Under the pieces are notes generated by a model, which saw only the letters and a program-made list of their open reading frames with translations, ran no database searches and was not told the origin of the DNA. Below are positions 5,414 to 6,425 of a stretch of 6,425 bases of DNA, one piece after another (position 1 is the stretch's first letter; each line of letters begins with the position of its first letter). The stretch spans positions 1-6,425 of the forward strand of contig JAITQV010000635.1 in the NCBI GenBank assembly GCA_031288765.1, read 5' to 3'. Made by a program: the position numbers and the translations under genes. This DNA comes from Planctomycetaceae bacterium (lineage in GTDB: Bacteria; Planctomycetota; Planctomycetia; Pirellulales; Thermoguttaceae).

Positions 5414-5442
5414 ATTATACGATTTTAATTTAATATTTTTTA
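5414..5442 (-). promoter_or_regulatory. Probable ldhA promoter (-10 box TATAAT)
   Basis: On the minus strand a perfect TATAAT occupies 5414-5419, 32 bases before the ldhA ATG. Transcription would begin near 5406-5408, giving a leader of about 25 bases that contains the Shine-Dalgarno. The region where a -35 box would sit (about 5437-5442) is only A/T-rich (TAAAAA), with no TTGACA-like match. The promoter is therefore either weak, activator-dependent or not of the standard sigma-70 form. Confidence 0.5.
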
Positions 5443-5463
5443 TAACGGTGTAAAAAACCGTTA
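5443..5463 (-). terminator. Short stem-loop after the NPCBM-like gene
   Basis: TAACGGT (5443-5449) and ACCGTTA (5457-5463) form an exact 7-base stem with a 7-base loop. It lies two bases beyond the stop codon of the right-hand gene and directly before the ldhA promoter region. On the minus strand it is followed by TAAAAAATATT rather than a T-run, so it may stabilise the 3' end or help separate the two genes. It is not a textbook terminator. Confidence 0.35.
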
Positions 5464-5465
5464 GT

Positions 5466-6425
5466 TTACGGTTCGGCGGTTAGTGTTGTGATGAGTGCTT
5501 GTTTTGTCGAAACAAGTTTAAAATTTGCCCACGCCGCCCAGTCGGCAGATGAATTATTTTTCGTACCGACATCGGCAATAAGACGTAACCGAATCGTTTT
5601 ACCTTGCCATGCGGATAAATCACAAATAAACGGTTTCCAATTTCGTTCCGCCCAAAGAATTTCTCCGGCAAGAATGTCCTCTTTGTCCGGTTCCGCAACA
5701 AAAACCCGATAAAGTACGCCGTCCGATTCTGCACCGCCGTTACGGATTCCCACTTCGCCGGAAAACGCAATTCCATCCTCTTTCGGTACGGTAATTGACT
5801 CACTCAACAAAAATGTATAACCAACACCGCCTTGATACGGCGGATGAATCGCCCAACCGCGTTGTGTTTTCGCACCGCAGGAACATCGTTCGAGGTAAGC
5901 ATGTGCTCCGCTTCTGTCGTCTATTGCTGTCGGTTCTTTGCCGCGTTGACAATAACCGGTTTCAAAATGTTCCGGTAATTTCGGATGTTCCCGAAAACCA
6001 AGTTCGGATTTGAACTGATATTTTTGTTCAAATTTCATGTCGCCTGCTTTGGCAATCAGTTTCAACGGAATTATTTGCGGTTCCGCCGGAATATCAATTT
6101 TGAACGATAATATTTGTCCCTGATCGGGTTTCAATAAAATATCCTGTTTTGTTTCCGTCTTTTCACCCTGCTGTAACTCAAAACGAAACGAATTTTCAGT
6201 GTTAAGATTAGAAACAATCGTGAAATTAATATTGTTGTTTTCTATATCAAGAATTTCCTTAACGTTACAAAGCGGGACAATTTGAAAATCATAACCATTG
6301 ATCCATTGTAACGTATTCGGTTTAACGTCCGGCGGAATTGTTATCGTTCCGATTTTTTCACCGGGAACACCTCTGAGCCATTTTGCTTCGGGAATATCGG
6401 GAATATTTTCCGGTTTTTCTTTTGG
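5466..6425 (-). CDS. Hypothetical protein with C-terminal NPCBM-like beta-sandwich domain, 5' end outside window
   Basis: The minus-strand frame is open from the right edge (6425) to a TAA at 5466-5468, giving 319 visible residues, so the start is missing. A TTG at 6134 is an internal codon, because the same frame reads through 97 plausible residues upstream of it. These include VPGEKIGTITIPPDVKPNT and LQWINGYDFQIVP and look like beta-rich extracellular protein. Visible residues 190-305 form an NPCBM-like carbohydrate-binding type domain: RGWAIHPPYQGGVGYTF, VGIRNGGAESDGVLYRVFV, NWKPFICDLSAWQGKTIRLR, then ADVGTKNNSSADWAAWANF. Such domains end large secreted or surface glycan-related proteins, and Planctomycetota carry many. 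A Cys-containing stretch (YCQRG, ERCSCG; about 158-184) precedes it. No catalytic domain is visible, so glycoside binding is an inference. The gene is followed by a short stem-loop and then ldhA on the same strand, 84 bases away. Confidence 0.7.
   Translation of the reverse strand, partial: PKEKPENIPDIPEAKWLRGVPGEKIGTITIPPDVKPNTLQWINGYDFQIVPLCNVKEILDIENNNINFTIVSNLNTENSFRFELQQGEKTETKQDILLKPDQGQILSFKIDIPAEPQIIPLKLIAKAGDMKFEQKYQFKSELGFREHPKLPEHFETGYCQRGKEPTAIDDRSGAHAYLERCSCGAKTQRGWAIHPPYQGGVGYTFLLSESITVPKEDGIAFSGEVGIRNGGAESDGVLYRVFVAEPDKEDILAGEILWAERNWKPFICDLSAWQGKTIRLRLIADVGTKNNSSADWAAWANFKLVSTKQALITTLTAEP

Noticed and set aside
1..6425. CRISPR array, tRNA, rRNA, toxin-antitoxin or phage-defence cassette
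   Set aside because: I found no regularly spaced direct repeats, no tRNA-like cloverleaf and no defence-related protein families. The PIN domain here is part of a four-helix PIN-TRAM protein, not a VapC-type toxin.

Overview
The window looks like chromosomal DNA of a bacterium with moderately low GC (about 40 percent by eye). The most likely source is a member of the Planctomycetota or a close PVC relative. This rests on gene content: a Minf_1886-family protein of the planctomycete/verrucomicrobial type, a membrane-anchored PIN-TRAM protein directly upstream of it, a planctomycete-like RsfS, and several starts without a Shine-Dalgarno sequence. The taxonomic call is an inference from remembered family resemblance, not from a search.

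Left part (1-867): the 3' end of an IS5-like transposase gene, then about 600 bases without a convincing gene. The main object there is a 126-bp near-perfect palindrome (413-538). Its outer 19 bases on both sides match the sequence at the 3' end of the transposase gene (262-280), so it is probably a MITE-like non-autonomous relative of that insertion sequence. Two smaller hairpins (667-709 and 825-849) lie between it and rsfS.

Middle left (868-2303, plus strand): rsfS (ribosomal silencing factor), followed by a hairpin with a short T-rich tail, then a radical SAM protein of the SplB-like family (COG1533).

Middle right (2337-4082): a long palindrome lies almost exactly midway between the convergent stop codons of the radical SAM gene and the minus-strand pair. 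The pair is a four-helix membrane PIN-TRAM protein (YacL-like) followed 6 bases later by the Minf_1886-family gene, evidently an operon.

Right part (4083-6425, minus strand): a 288-base AT-rich spacer with two inverted repeats, then ldhA (fermentative D-lactate dehydrogenase) with its own Shine-Dalgarno and a good -10 box. At the edge is the 3' end of a gene for a large protein with a C-terminal NPCBM-like beta-sandwich domain, truncated by the window.

Functionally these are mostly housekeeping genes: ribosome silencing, probable RNA processing and lactate fermentation. I see no CRISPR array, tRNA, rRNA or recognisable defence island. The best leads for something new are the two long palindromes and the PIN-TRAM/Minf_1886 pair.
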